Assembly (NCBI GenBank): GCA_038373865.1
Contig: JAXGGA010001075.1
Coordinates: 1 to 64,000, forward strand
Source: Uloborus plumipes
Lineage: Eukaryota > Arthropoda > Arachnida > Araneae > Uloboridae
Length of the DNA: 64,000 nucleotides
Reading direction: 5' to 3'
Below are positions 32,983 through 44,555 of the stretch, piece by piece. A program made the translations under genes and the position numbers. The number at the start of each line of letters is the position of its first letter. The stretch's first letter is position 1. The notes beneath the pieces are model-generated. The model was given only the letters and a program-made list of their open reading frames with translations, was not told the DNA's origin and searched no databases.

Positions 32983-33103
32983 TTATACATTATATATTTA
33001 CTGTCAAAATGTTACCAAAAAGTGTTTTCTCATTTTTACATATATAACGTACTGCAAATTAGAATTTAATGAAACGCAACCAAATTGAAATATTTATATA
33101 TAT

Positions 33104-34040
33104 GGGCGATTCTCTGTAAACTCGTCATTTTTCACACGAAATCTATCCAGGCTCTGTTTTTTGAAATGTTCGTATAATTATAATACCATTGCTCAGAAAA
33201 TGAATCTATTACTTTGGTTTGAAAGAGGGCCAATTGAAGTTTGTGTTTTTCTGATAAATCAAGATAGGGGGTAAGTCCCCCGCCTAGTATAACTAGGCAG
33301 AAGACTGTGCCAGGTGACTGTTTTTGCTCTTTGTTGCTTAATATCTGCAAAACTATTGGAACATAATTCGTTACGAGACTACCTATAAATTTAGGCACAA
33401 ATCGTGGACATGATAACTAATATGTTTTATAATTAAATTAATTGACTTTAATAAAATAGCTTCCCAGAGGACTGTTTTCGCAACGACCTTGATGCATACT
33501 TTCATCACAAATGTGGCTCTCAAATTAAGCAAAGTAGCGTTTCAACACCGTTCTCGGCGATTTCGGCAAATTCACACTGATTACTTTAAACTTCATGCCA
33601 AAAAGAATTTGTAAAAGTTATAGATTTTTTGTATTACAGCTTTGAATTTGTTGCAGGGGACTGTTTGAAAAAACTCCGGACAGAATTTACATGACAATTT
33701 TAGGTTTTAGAAATACATAATTATACCTTATTTCATAAGAAAAATATAACTTAATTATTCTATTTTTAGATATTAATTGCCAAATTTGCGTAGTGCTAAT
33801 AGGTTTTTTGAAATACTATCTTTAACAGTTAGACGATGTGATTGGAACAGCCAGAGGACTGTTTTTGGCGCTTAGATAATTTCTAGAAAAAAAAATTAAA
33901 TTGTTATCACTCCAAATACAATTGGGCCACAAAGTATTAATGCTTTACTTGTATTAAGAGCGATAATTACATTATTACACTTTATTATTTTTAAAATACT
34001 CAGTCCGGACAGCCAATTACCAGTTTACAGAGAATCGCCC
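33104..34040 (+). mobile_element. GGGCGATTCTCTG element, complete, TSD ATAT
   Basis: 937 bp. Left end GGGCGATTCTCTGTAAAC and right end reversed GGGCGATTCTCTGTAAAC. Flanked by ATAT (33100-33103, 34041-34044). The word AGGGGACTGTTT or variants repeats at about 33321, 33469, 33655 and 33852 in one orientation. Non-coding. The minus frame at 33132-33398 has no recognisable similarity. Confidence 0.8.
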
Positions 34041-34058
34041 ATATATATATATATATAT

Positions 34059-34987
34059 GGGTCATTCCAGCGAAAATGGTGCAAAGCTTGTCTGAAACTC
34101 TTTACTTATATTAAGATTATCAATTTAAATAATTTCCACCAATTAATCATATTTTTTTTTTCATTGAGTTTCAATTTATTTGTGTATAATGAAGTGTAAA
34201 TAACTAGTACATGACTCATTTATGGAAGGATATTAAATATTTTGATCACTTTGTATAACAGAGTGGAAGAATAAGCCTTTAAAATATATTCATAATCACA
34301 AAGAAAAGTTAGAATCACAGAACAAGCATAAAGTGGAATAAACAGCCTAAAACTGCAAGTCTGTCTGCAATTTCAAGAAAAAAATCTCTGTTTTCATCAT
34401 GAAATCGACTGTAACAGAATGGACATCCAACAGTTCAAATTAACTACCATAAGAAAAGAATGAGGCTCACCCTGGTTGTTGACGACATAATTCAATGTAG
34501 CAAGCTAATCACGGCAGTTATACTACCTATAGTTTTAAAAAATATATCATATTGAATGCAATCGTTTATTTTATTTCCAAAAGGCTTGTAACAGAGTGGA
34601 CAATTCGAAACCTAGAAAAATATAGAATATAGTGTTTTTTGGGGAATTTTTTTTCCTTTGCGTAATAAACTGCAGAAATGGTGTCAGACATCTTTTGTGC
34701 ACTGCAGTGTCATTTATTTTGTTGTTACATTTCAGTTTAATTTTAAATCACATTGAAAATTCTAGCAATTTGAAGCTGGGACACGTCATTTTCTCCTTCT
34801 TCTGACAAAGATAATTTTTGTTGTGTCCTTTCTAAATGGATTATACCTAATCAATTGATACTTGATGGCACAAAATTAAATGGAGAACCGATAAAAAATA
34901 CACTTAATGGGTGGAAGTTATTAAAATTTATTTAAAAAAATTTTAAAGTCTCGGACATGATTTGTACCATTTTGGTTGGAATGACCC
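34059..34987 (+). mobile_element. GGGTCATTCC element with AACAGAGTGGAC repeats, TSD ATAT
   Basis: 929 bp. Ends GGGTCATTCCAGCGAAAATG and, reversed, GGGTCATTCCAACCAAAATG. Flanks ATAT at 34055-34058 and 34988-34991. The word GTAACAGAGTGGAC or variants occurs at about 34255, 34411 and 34588, all in the same orientation. No coding capacity. It lies 18 bp from the previous element, sharing the intervening (AT)n. Confidence 0.85.
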
Positions 34988-34991
34988 ATAT

Positions 34992-36490
34992 ATGATTGCG
35001 TACTTACATGCTGTTTTTTTAATGTCAATCAGACAGTATTGCATATACAATGGAGATTGCCGCGGATTGTCCAAATTTCAATCATATTCGTTTCAGATTC
35101 TTTAGTCATTTTCATTATTCTTTGAAAGACTTGTTAGGGAAATTGTTCCTTCTTCAGCAAATTGGATTTCTGTTTTTTACTATTCAAAATTTAAAACTTC
35201 ATTGATGTGTTGATTTCAGCAAAAATTTTCTTAATTCTACAGGCTCTTTCTTCAAACATTTTCATTTTGACACCTTTACTTTTAAACAATTGTTTGGCTC
35301 AGTATAGCCTATTAAGGCTTTTATGCCAAAAATCCAACCAAATCAACTTAATTTTTTAATACCATGGTAAAGACAATAATTATTTTTGAAATTTGTTTCA
35401 TTTTTCTATGAAGAGTTTGAATTAGAAAGATTTCATAAGTTTGCAAATACTTCTTGCTTTATTTTCATTAATTCATATTTTAAACGCTTTAGTTTAAGAA
35501 ATATATTTATAATTAAGAGCAAGAATCTGAGAGAGTGTCACGCCTGTGATTCATGACCTCTCAGATTTTCTCCCAAAAATTACCAAATGTTTATTATCTT
35601 ATTGAAAGACCAAATCCAGAATGTTTTGCTCTAAAGTTGAGTTGTTTAGTTTTTATGGACCCCTAAAGATGAAGGTGCGGCATCAAAAATTAAGCGGATT
35701 TTCAAGACATGGAAGTTGCCGTGAGCCAAAACTCTTACCAGGAACTGTTTAACTCCAATTTTCTTTTTGTGTATGGAATATAGAAGGTTGAAACTTTACA
35801 AAAAGAATGTTAAATTTGTGGTAAGTTGTTGCCGTAAGGTCAGTGAAGGCCCTTAAAACAAGGCATTTTTGACGTTTTTTAGCGTTTTTGAGGTCCAAAA
35901 ACAGCTTGTACATTTCATTTGGCACGACAAAAGTAGTGTCGTTCGAAAGAATAGTGTAAGCACTTTGAAATAATGTATAAATAACCGAGGAAAGTTCAAC
36001 GTGCTTTTAGTTGCGTAAGGCCGAAATATGAAAAATGTCATATTTTACCGATATTCAAACGGTCATAACTTCCTCTGCCAACAACATATTGAAAAATTTC
36101 TTTTGCCAATGTCATACTCTATTCTTTGTCTTAACAGAACAGTTGAGTCCTTTGAGGCGAAATGTGAAAAAAATTTTTACAAAAATTTATTTTTTCCTGT
36201 ACATTTTTTGTAAAAAATTTTTTACAAAATTTTATTTTATTGTAACTAAAATATTTTTGAAAAGCTAAAGATAATCATATTTTATCTGGAAATCGTGAAA
36301 AGTCAAGTATGTGGAATGCTTCCACGTTCAGTACAAAGTTGGAGGTATAACATGTAATTTTTGTTTTAGAAGCAAACATAGGTATAGGAAACATGAAAAG
36401 TAATTAATGATATCATCTAAAAGGTTCATCAAATGATGAAATTTTTAACTGGGATTTTCGCAAAAGAAAATTTTCAATAGGGCCCTCACA
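34992..36490. other. Unassigned stretch
   Basis: No gene. Around 35820-36110 are phrases (GGTCATAACTTCCTCTGCC, GTCGTTCGAAAGAATAG) resembling the wording inside the foldback elements at 14692 and 26338, possibly a decayed relative. Confidence 0.35.
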
Positions 36491-36690
36491 TCATACCGGA
36501 TAACCATCATATCAATTCCGGATATCTCCCACATCAATACTGGATATTCTGCCGGATACCCTGCACAAATCTGCCGGATATCCGTATCCGGAGTGGTTAG
36601 CCGGATTGGATACCACCAAATACTGAATAGTTAAAAAATCAGCCGGATAGGCAGGACACCGGATATCCGGTCCATCCCTAGTTTGCACAG
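36491..36690 (-). repeat. CCGGATA-rich hAT-like fragment
   Basis: About ten CCGGATA/TATCCGG words. Read from the right it starts CTAGGGATGGACCGGATATC, a wording known from hAT-type ends. The other end was not identified. Confidence 0.45.
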
Positions 36691-36936
36691 AGGCACACAC
36701 TGGCCTTAAAATTTTCCTGTGGAGCAAAAATGGGTCAGAGTGGAGATTTCCAAAATTTTAGGACACAATTTTGATAAAATTTGAAAACATTTAAAGGACC
36801 ACAAATTATCACGTTGAGCTTACAAGTGTAATTTATAAGCTCAGTTTTTGAAGAGAATAATTGAATGTTTCATTTTCTATCATAAAAATTAACACAAAAT
36901 GCATTCAATATTTTATTCTTTTACATAGTGATATAT

Positions 36937-37189
36937 CTGTACCTCGGAGGGATACAACACTATGTCCATTTTCATAACTTTACAGGAGAGCAGTTTTAAA
37001 CTTTTTTTCAACAAAAAGTGTTATTGGCACAGCTGTTTATTGATATTATTAACATGCTATATCCGGTTCTAACTGGTTTTGGACATAGTGCTCTATTCCT
37101 CTAAGAAATATGAGAAAGCTGATTTTAACTCTGTAATAAAGTCAATATGGAAAAAAATGGACATAGTGTTGTATCCCTCCGAGGTACAG
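36937..37189. mobile_element. 253-bp MITE with long TIRs, TSD ATAT
   Basis: Ends CTGTACCTCGGAGGGATACA in both orientations; inverted match continues through CACTATGTCCATTTT (about 38 bp). Flanks ATAT (36933-36936, 37190-37193). A third GGACATAGTG word sits in the middle (about 37080). Confidence 0.85.
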
Positions 37190-37193
37190 ATAT

Positions 37194-39520
37194 AATGTAG
37201 AAATATATTTCATCGTACGAATTAAATCTGAGTTAATCAAAGCAGGTACTCTGAAGGAAAAACTTCCCATGAATTTTACATTATAATTAGTATGCCAATA
37301 GACATTTTATACAGAGAAATAGAAAATCTTTTTATGCACAGTTTTTGTCTTTTTATGAGAAACAAACAATTTTTAAATTAAATTGATTACACCCACATAT
37401 ATACACATAGAGGGAAGGTCAAAAATTCTCACTTTGGAACAGTGGCTGTGAATTTTAGGATTTTTCAGATTATCTGGCCATTTTAAATTAACCTAACACT
37501 GTGTCTTAAAATTGCACAGATAAAACAATGATAAAAACTGCCAAATTTATTTTTAACAATAAAACAATTAAAATTTTAAAATCATTTTTTGAAAAAGACA
37601 TAAAACTTATTCCTTTAGAACTAAAGAACTTTCCCTGTGTTTATTTTATTTCAGTGGCTGATCAGAATAACGTTGACATCACCGTTCAATTTCCTTATTT
37701 TTTAAAATTTATTTTTAAGATAATTATTGTATTAATATTTCAGTAAATTTATTATCATAATTCCAAAGATATAAAATGTTTTCGTGAGTAATAGATCGTC
37801 AAACTTGTTTTTTATATCCTTTTGCTGTGTAGTTCAACCTTTTTTGTTTTTCTGGGAGTTTTATTTTATATTGTTGTTATCATTTTTAAACTTCAAAAAA
37901 CTTTTTATTAGATTACAATTAAAGAGCAATCCTAGATATATAAAACTGCGCCAAAACATTGTCGTTAAACTTAGAATTTTTTTAGGAGTGCCTTTTACCT
38001 TTCGTTGCTTTTTTTTTTGTCATATTTTGCTTTTATCTTTGAGAAAAATACAACATCTCTAAATTTTGGCATCAGATCAGCTTTTAATTTAAAATATAGT
38101 TATAGATTGTCAGGAGGATGGGAGAGATAGCTTTGCCCCCCCCCCCCTTCCCCCTGAGAAATGAAAATGTTTTAATTAAACTAACATAACTGAGCTGATC
38201 TATATTCAAATAATAAGCTGATCTATATCTAAAATGTTAGCTTCAGCATCATCCCCAAAGCAGAATACTGCAAGATTTGGAATGTACGTTGCAGAACAGA
38301 TACTTGAACTCCAGAAAAATTCTGTCCAAATGTGAGGGAAAATTCCGAAAATTTTTCTGCCGAAATTCAGATTTTCTTTAATTAGTTTTTGTAAGTAAAG
38401 ATATATTTGGCAGAATACTCAGCACAATTTCTGCAGATTTCTTCAAATTTTCCTACAATTTAAGCTTACTCGGCAGAAAATCAATAAATCTACGTTTTGC
38501 GACACTTGCAGGAATTTTAGATTTACTACGAAAGAGACAAAATCTAGAATTGGTTCAAAATTATATGTTTAGTTAAAAGATATCTGGAGAAAATCTGCAG
38601 AAATCTGTCGGATTTCTACAGAAAATTATCTGTGGCTACGCCTGTGTTATATACCTTAAGCCCTTGCAAACTAATCCTTTGATGATTCGCTATGTGAAGC
38701 AATCATTTTCCGTTCAACATCTTTGTAGCCATCACTTATGATTATGTGTATATGTAGATATAGTGATTCCCTAAATTGGGGTCTCACTGAAACCCCAATT
38801 TTACGCTTTCTCTCGGACCAGTGGCAAAAACTACCAAGCGGGAAAACACCAAATCCGGGGAGTTGAAAATCTAAGCATATTGTTTAAAAATTTAAGCTTA
38901 TCCATTGAACTATTGAGGGAAATGTAATTTTTCCTCTATTCTTTTAAGTCACTTTTTATTTATTCATTTATACCCTGACAAATTTTGTTTGGAATTCTCA
39001 GAAAAAAAATTTTCAGTTTTTATGCCTTGAATCCCTTGTAAAACTGTAGGGACACCCTCCATTATCTCTTTCTCATCTTCATACTTTTTTTACTGTCCTC
39101 AGAAGTATATCCGATATTGGGAGAATTCTTAATGGGAGATAAATGCGTGCAAAATTGACTTCAGGGAGAATTTCAAAAAGAGTCACTGTCAGCAGACTGA
39201 ACAAAAAGTATACCAGAGTGGTTTTAAACAACTATGAAATCTAGGTTTGTTGCAAAAGAAAATGTTAAAAAAAAGTTTTTATGAGTCTTGCAGATATAAA
39301 AAATTTTGGCCTGTTTGTAGAAAAACGTAATAAGAGGATTTTTTGAAAAAGAAAAATGTAAAGTCCAGAATCTTTTAGCATTATCAGAACAGCCTTTGTT
39401 CAGGGACCAGCAGAAAATGACGTTGGAAGCGAGATAGCGTATGAAGTGGACAACCTAAAGCCAGGATTCCACTGTGTACATATACATGTTTTTGTTTATT
39501 TTCACTTTGAATATATATAT
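37194..39520. other. Unassigned stretch
   Basis: Includes one more CCCCAAAGCAGAATACT fragment (38254-38300), a C-run (38137-38147) and AT-rich sequence. The open frames at 37528-37746 and 37784-38062 are AT-driven and not recognised as protein. Confidence 0.4.
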
Positions 39521-39528
39521 ATATATAT

Positions 39529-40306
39529 CAGGGACGTGCCGTCTGGGTATGCAAGGTAGGCAGTGCCTACCCACGAAGAAAACAGATCAACCTCACTACT
39601 TCATTCAATGACATTTAATGCGTTGATTGGAAAAAAATATTTCGGTTTCACACAGCAATAATAGAAAAAAAATAGAATTTTTCCATTTTGGTACACTTGA
39701 AAAGCAGCGACCGTCGGTGCTTTTCGACCTCCGTATCTATGCAATGCTTAGCATGCAAAATACCCCCGTGCCGCACTTTTCCCCCTCTTCGCGTTAGCCA
39801 AAGCGACCTTGGAGGCAGAATGAAATCTGCCTCTCTTGTAACCGACGAAGATCGAAAACGCGAAGATTAGCTCGAAGGCTACATACACTCTTTCTCTGCC
39901 GGTCTCTTCGATTCTCCGCTGCAATTTGGACGTTATGTGCAGGGCGGTGAGAGTTAGCAAAATATTCAATGGTTTTGGCATCTTGATTCGTTTTTTGTAT
40001 GGTTGTTTGTTTTCTATGAAATGTTTCCGTAATTTGCAAATGTTTTGTTTTTTCATTTGTCATAATGTTTCCCATGTTTAAGTTGAAACGTCAGGATAGT
40101 TGTTCTGTTTAAACTTTTTGAAAAAAAAAAAGACTTACGACTTAAATGGACAAAATATTGAAAAATTCATATCATTATTATATGGAAGTCAATTTTAAAA
40201 TTAGCATTTAGAGTTCATAAGGATGCATTCAGCAGTCTAGAAAAAAAGTACCGAAACTTTTTGACATTATAAGACGGATTGCAGATTTGTAGATATTTAT
40301 TGGAAC

Positions 40307-40357
<51 letters not shown>

Positions 40358-40845
40358 ACAAATGTATAAAAAATGTACTTGATTTTATTTTTGAAAAGTG
40401 AACTGAGCCAACTGTTTCCAGAAACAGATGTTGTTGCAGTTAATTTTGACTATACCAGCCACAATTTTTTTTAGAGTGAATATTTTTGGCCACAAAAAGA
40501 ACTAAGAGCAACAAAAGGAACAAGGATCATAATGACTAACAACCTTTCTTTCTTGTTTTGATATCCATAGAAAAAGAAAGTGAACAAAATGAAACAAGAC
40601 CCCACTTTCAATTTTTATGAAAGTCACAGATATTTTCCCCACAATGAAAGAAAGAAGAATGGATTTTCTATAGAATCAGATGAAAATATTTTTATATATG
40701 TTTATACTAGGGACTACGTAAATGTCAATCATATTCATACTGTTTTATTACGGGTAACAGCATAGGCTTTTTTTCAACATATGTTTATTATTCCACAAAT
40801 TATCTCATCTGCCTACCCTGAGCATTCGTTCACGGCACGTGCCTG
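39529..40845. mobile_element. hAT-like element, TSD ATATATAT
   Basis: Ends CAGGGACGTGCCG and, reversed, CAGGCACGTGCCG; flanks ATATATAT on both sides (39521-39528, 40846-40853). 1317 bp. Internal GGTAGGCAGTGCCTACC near the left end and CTGCCTACCC near the right. A 46-base T-run (40311-40356) lies inside. No transposase; minus frames at 39748-40075 are not recognised. Confidence 0.8.
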
Positions 40846-40868
40846 ATATATATACATATCAATATTAC

Positions 40869-41053
40869 CTTGCTTTCAGAATCTACATTACAGTGTGGTC
40901 TGTCTTCAATGTGTTCAATATTCAATAAACCATGTGATATTAACAGTTCAGAAATAAGAGGTGATTTGATTAGGCTTGATGACATTGGATCTTTTTGGAA
41001 ATCAATAAATTCTAATTCCTCACTACTGTCTAACACTGATGAATCTCTGTCAT
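40869..41053 (-). CDS. Probable host-gene exon 2 (acidic, Ser-rich)
   Basis: A 185-bp exon on the minus strand. Acceptor CAAATTCTAG/ATGACAGAG after a T-rich tract, donor AGCAAG/GTAATATT. The frame reads DDRDSSVLDSSEELEFIDFQ then a segment ending DVDSESK-like; it is acidic and serine-rich with no known domain. It begins with two bases of a split codon, and the upstream exon at 44401-44456 ends with the missing one. A hAT-like element (39529-40845) lies 24 bp downstream in the next intron. Confidence 0.5.
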
Positions 41054-42960
41054 CTAGAATTTGAAAAAGTAAAATAAAAACAATAAACATATATTCCTTT
41101 AAAACAGTTAAAGTAATGAAATTAATAAACAAATATATTGATTTTATTTTGATAACAATAAAATGCACAGAAACATAATCATATTCATACATTGCTTACC
41201 AGAACAAATAAGTGTTTTAGAATTCAATCAGTGAAAATTATTCATTGGAAGTAAAACATTATAGTAAAGCTTTCGCTTTAAATAATTGATCATATGCTCT
41301 AATATTATAACTGAGAACAAGTTAAAAGATAAATGTGTACACATTTTATTTAAATTACAAGTGTTTTTAATATTCCTCTAAATTTAATACACAGGAATCA
41401 TCAAAACAGAGGAGGTCACAGATAATTTAGCAAATAACTTAAGGGCAACTGAATATTTCTACAGATTAGATTTAAGTCATAAAAATAAAACATCCAAAAT
41501 ATTTAGGCTTGATATAAAAATAGCAGTCACAAAAAAAGAAAAAAAAAGGTTAAGGGTAAAAAAAAATCAGATTTGATTTAATTCCTATTTTTTTTTTTTT
41601 TTTTTATATAAATCTGATTTTTTTTTCAAAAATACTTAAGAATAGTTATGAATTAATTTAAAGTTATAAATGTAACGAAACTAAAAATTGATATTTAAAA
41701 AAAAATCAGAACTATTACTTTGAGTGTTATTTGACCAAAAAGCTTTTAGTATACGATGAAAAATCAATTTAATACAAATGCATATGATTCAAATCAAATT
41801 GAATACAGATGGCACAGTAGTATGCTACAAAGAGGAAAATAAACAAATTTGCTTTCGGCAGATATGTTTTATAATCTTCCATACGTTGACTTTCCTTGAT
41901 TTGAAAAAAGTTTTTTTTTCTAATCCCGAAACACGTCTGCATCTGCCTGCCAATTAAGGCTTTTTAACATTGTATTACTAATTTTAAAATTAGGTAATGT
42001 TACATGAGATCAAATCAAAAGATAGTTAAATGAAGGAAAAACAAAATTGTTTCATTAAGAAACATACATCAGATTTTATTTAGTTTTACTCTTTATCATG
42101 TATAAAGATGGTATTTTGAAGTCTAACCACTACCCAATTTTTATTTGCTCGTTTTCTAGTAAAAGTACACAAAAATCTAATCACTGTCATAATTATACGT
42201 TTTGTAATTTATACGTTTACACATAATTAAAAGTATTTTTATAATTAACACATTTGTTAGTTGTAATTTAATGGATTTATTTAATGTATTATTACAGTAA
42301 AAAATGTACAAACTTCAACCTTTTCAACTGATGATTATCTTTTAAATAGCTCTTAATTTATCTATGCATACATGCTTTAAAATTTTTTACAACAATTCAT
42401 GGTATAAAAGCAACATTAATTTTAAGTTTCCTTTTCCGAACTTGTACAAAATGCACACTAGAAACAGGCCTAACTTTTTTAGAAATTTTCTTTACATCAA
42501 TTTCTTTAGCTTAGTGCTTTAAAATTTCCTCATTGTTTTCTTTAAAAAAGGTTTTGAATACAGTGACTGCCAATCAAAAAAATAGCAACTGATTTAAAAG
42601 TGTTCATTGAAAAGGAATTTTTAGGTTGAGTTAGGAGAGAAAATTTGAACAGATAAAAATGATAAAAGTGAGGTAAAACAATGAGGACAAAATAACTATA
42701 ATGAGGAAGGATTATACTGACTAAGAAATATTCAGAACTTCAGATCTTTAAAATTTCCAAGGAGATTTTGAGATTAAAGTAAAAAATGGTTTAAATCTAT
42801 GATTTAAAAAAAAAATCATTTGATTTAAAGTGTTGACACCCAGATTAAAACCACTATCAATTTCATTCATATTACTAATATTAGACAGTGAAAGTTCTAT
42901 TTTTGTTTCATACTAATAACAAACTTATGAAAATTAGACATTTTATGGTTAAGAACTTTC
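41054..42960. other. Intron-like AT-rich stretch
   Basis: No coding signal. A small inverted repeat AAATCAGATTT / AAATCTGATTT flanks a T-run at 41565-41625. Would be part of the intron if the two-exon model is right. Confidence 0.4.
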
Positions 42961-43010
42961 TACACAATGTTGAGTTGAGTTGAGACTAATCCTCCAAATG
43001 TCTGACGAAG

Positions 43011-43325
43011 TCAGACAAGGTCCATCAGACCATTCACCTGGAGGAAATCGAGAACAAGAAGAGGTGAATCAAAGATATCTTCTTTGAAAGTCCTAGACAG
43101 TCCAGGATGTTCTCTGGAGGAGCCTGCTGGGTATTGCATTTAGAGCAGACGTCAAAGACTTTCCTGCCCTCAACGAATGAGAGACTCTTCGTGTGGCCGC
43201 TTGCTAATCTAGAAATTGCAGTTTTCGATGATTTGTCACAATTTAGGGCGAATGAAGAGCCAGGCTCTTTGCCAGCGTACCACTCATGGTAGGGAGGGAT
43301 CTTGAACTCCTCCAAAATCTCAGAA
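43011..43325 (-). pseudogene. LINE polyprotein C-terminus, frameshifted
   Basis: Minus-strand frame EEFKIPPYHEWYAGKEPGSS, then LNCDKSSKTAISRLASGHTK, SLSFVEGRKVF, VCSKCNT and ENILDCLG. This W-Y, SRL.SGH, F..GRKVF, C.KC, HILDCL order is the tail after the RNase H part of LINE polyproteins that I know to be abundant in spiders. After ILDCLGL a one-base shift is needed to continue DSPLLVLDFLQVNGLMDLV to a stop at 43011. The 3' end carries GTTGA/TCAAC repeats (42968-42983). 5' truncated at about 43325, as is usual for LINE insertions. Confidence 0.7.
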
Positions 43326-44400
43326 TTTACAAAAGATTGGTGTTCACATTAATAAAAATCCAAAAAATGTATTTTGTCTCCGCTTTCACGTAACTGTTTG
43401 GTTGGGCGAAATTAAATGGTAACCATATGAAGTTCCAATCAATAGGGAAGCTTCAACATATTAAATACTCCTCCTTTGACTACTAGATACTGTTAAGACT
43501 TACAAAACACAAACATTCACCATCGCCGATTTCTAAAACACGACTGATTTTTAATGAATTTTTAAAAAACCCACATGCAAAGAAGCGTGCCTGGTGAAAC
43601 AAAACCAGTGACTAATGTCACTTACTCAACAAAAATTGTATTGCAGCTATGCTATCTTTTCATAGCGGATTTTTTTTTACCGACCGTCATCAATTAACCA
43701 TCACTATTAACCATTATGAAGATTAGATTCATCTAAGGGCAATCCAATAACCTGTCACGGGAGTCAACGATGATTCTTTTAAACTTTTTGTTGCAAAAAC
43801 CATATTTAAACTCTTAGAAAGGCATTACTTTTTGACTTTTGCCTACTAGGACAACCCTGGAATAGAGTTGTGAAACTGCAGAAAAAACATTTTCGCCCAA
43901 GCTAATATGCAACACTTCCGGCACGATTCACATCTTACGGTTGAAGAGCGAAAAATCCATCAGCCAGATGACATCACTGTCACTTGAACTTTAAAAATTA
44001 TTCAAAAAGAAACTACTTGATGTAGAGTAAAAAATTTTTCACTGATGATGTTCATGTACGTTGTTCTATCATGTAAAAATAAAATTAAAAAATTAAAAAC
44101 TTCAATATTTGTATGTCAAGGGGTAAACCAAGTACAAGAATTTTTCAACCCAACCTTCTATTAGCAGAAAAACTGAATTCAAATTTTATTATGAAGAAAG
44201 TACATTGTAATTCAGATTAGGCAATCAATCAATATAATGGGAAAGTTGACTGAACAGTGAACAATGGAAAATTTTCTTTCCAACTTTTTTAAATTGGGAT
44301 TTCATTTAATATTATTATTATAATAGTATGTTAGGAGAAGGCTTAGAAAAATGTATGCATAACATTTGGGACATTTCAATGAAAAACTTAACTTATTTAC
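43326..44400. other. Intron-like unassigned stretch
   Basis: AT-rich without coding signal or recognised repeat ends. Confidence 0.4.
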
Positions 44401-44456
44401 CCTTAGAAATATCATTCTCTTCTGATTTAACACTGCATTTTTCTTGATCCATACCT
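44401..44456 (-). CDS. Probable host-gene exon 1 with start codon
   Basis: Minus strand: TATTTACAG/GTATGGATCAAG, so an acceptor, two bases, then ATG. The frame reads MDQEKCSVKSEENDISK plus one base, then G/GTAAATAAG as donor. The single leftover G joins the AT that opens the exon at 41053, giving GAT (Asp) and an open frame across the junction. A 5' UTR exon further upstream is implied. The product is unknown and acidic. Confidence 0.5.
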
Positions 44457-44555
44457 GTAAATATAAAAACAAGGCAAGTGTAAAAAAGTAGTCTGAAAAT
44501 AAAATTATTGATTTTAAGAATTTAGAGCTTCAATGGCATTAAATTTATTTCCTGG

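Noticed and set aside
39748..40075. Two overlapping minus frames of 93-102 codons in the hAT-like element
   Set aside because: Overlapping alternatives without recognisable hAT transposase motifs; may be leader sequence of the parent element.
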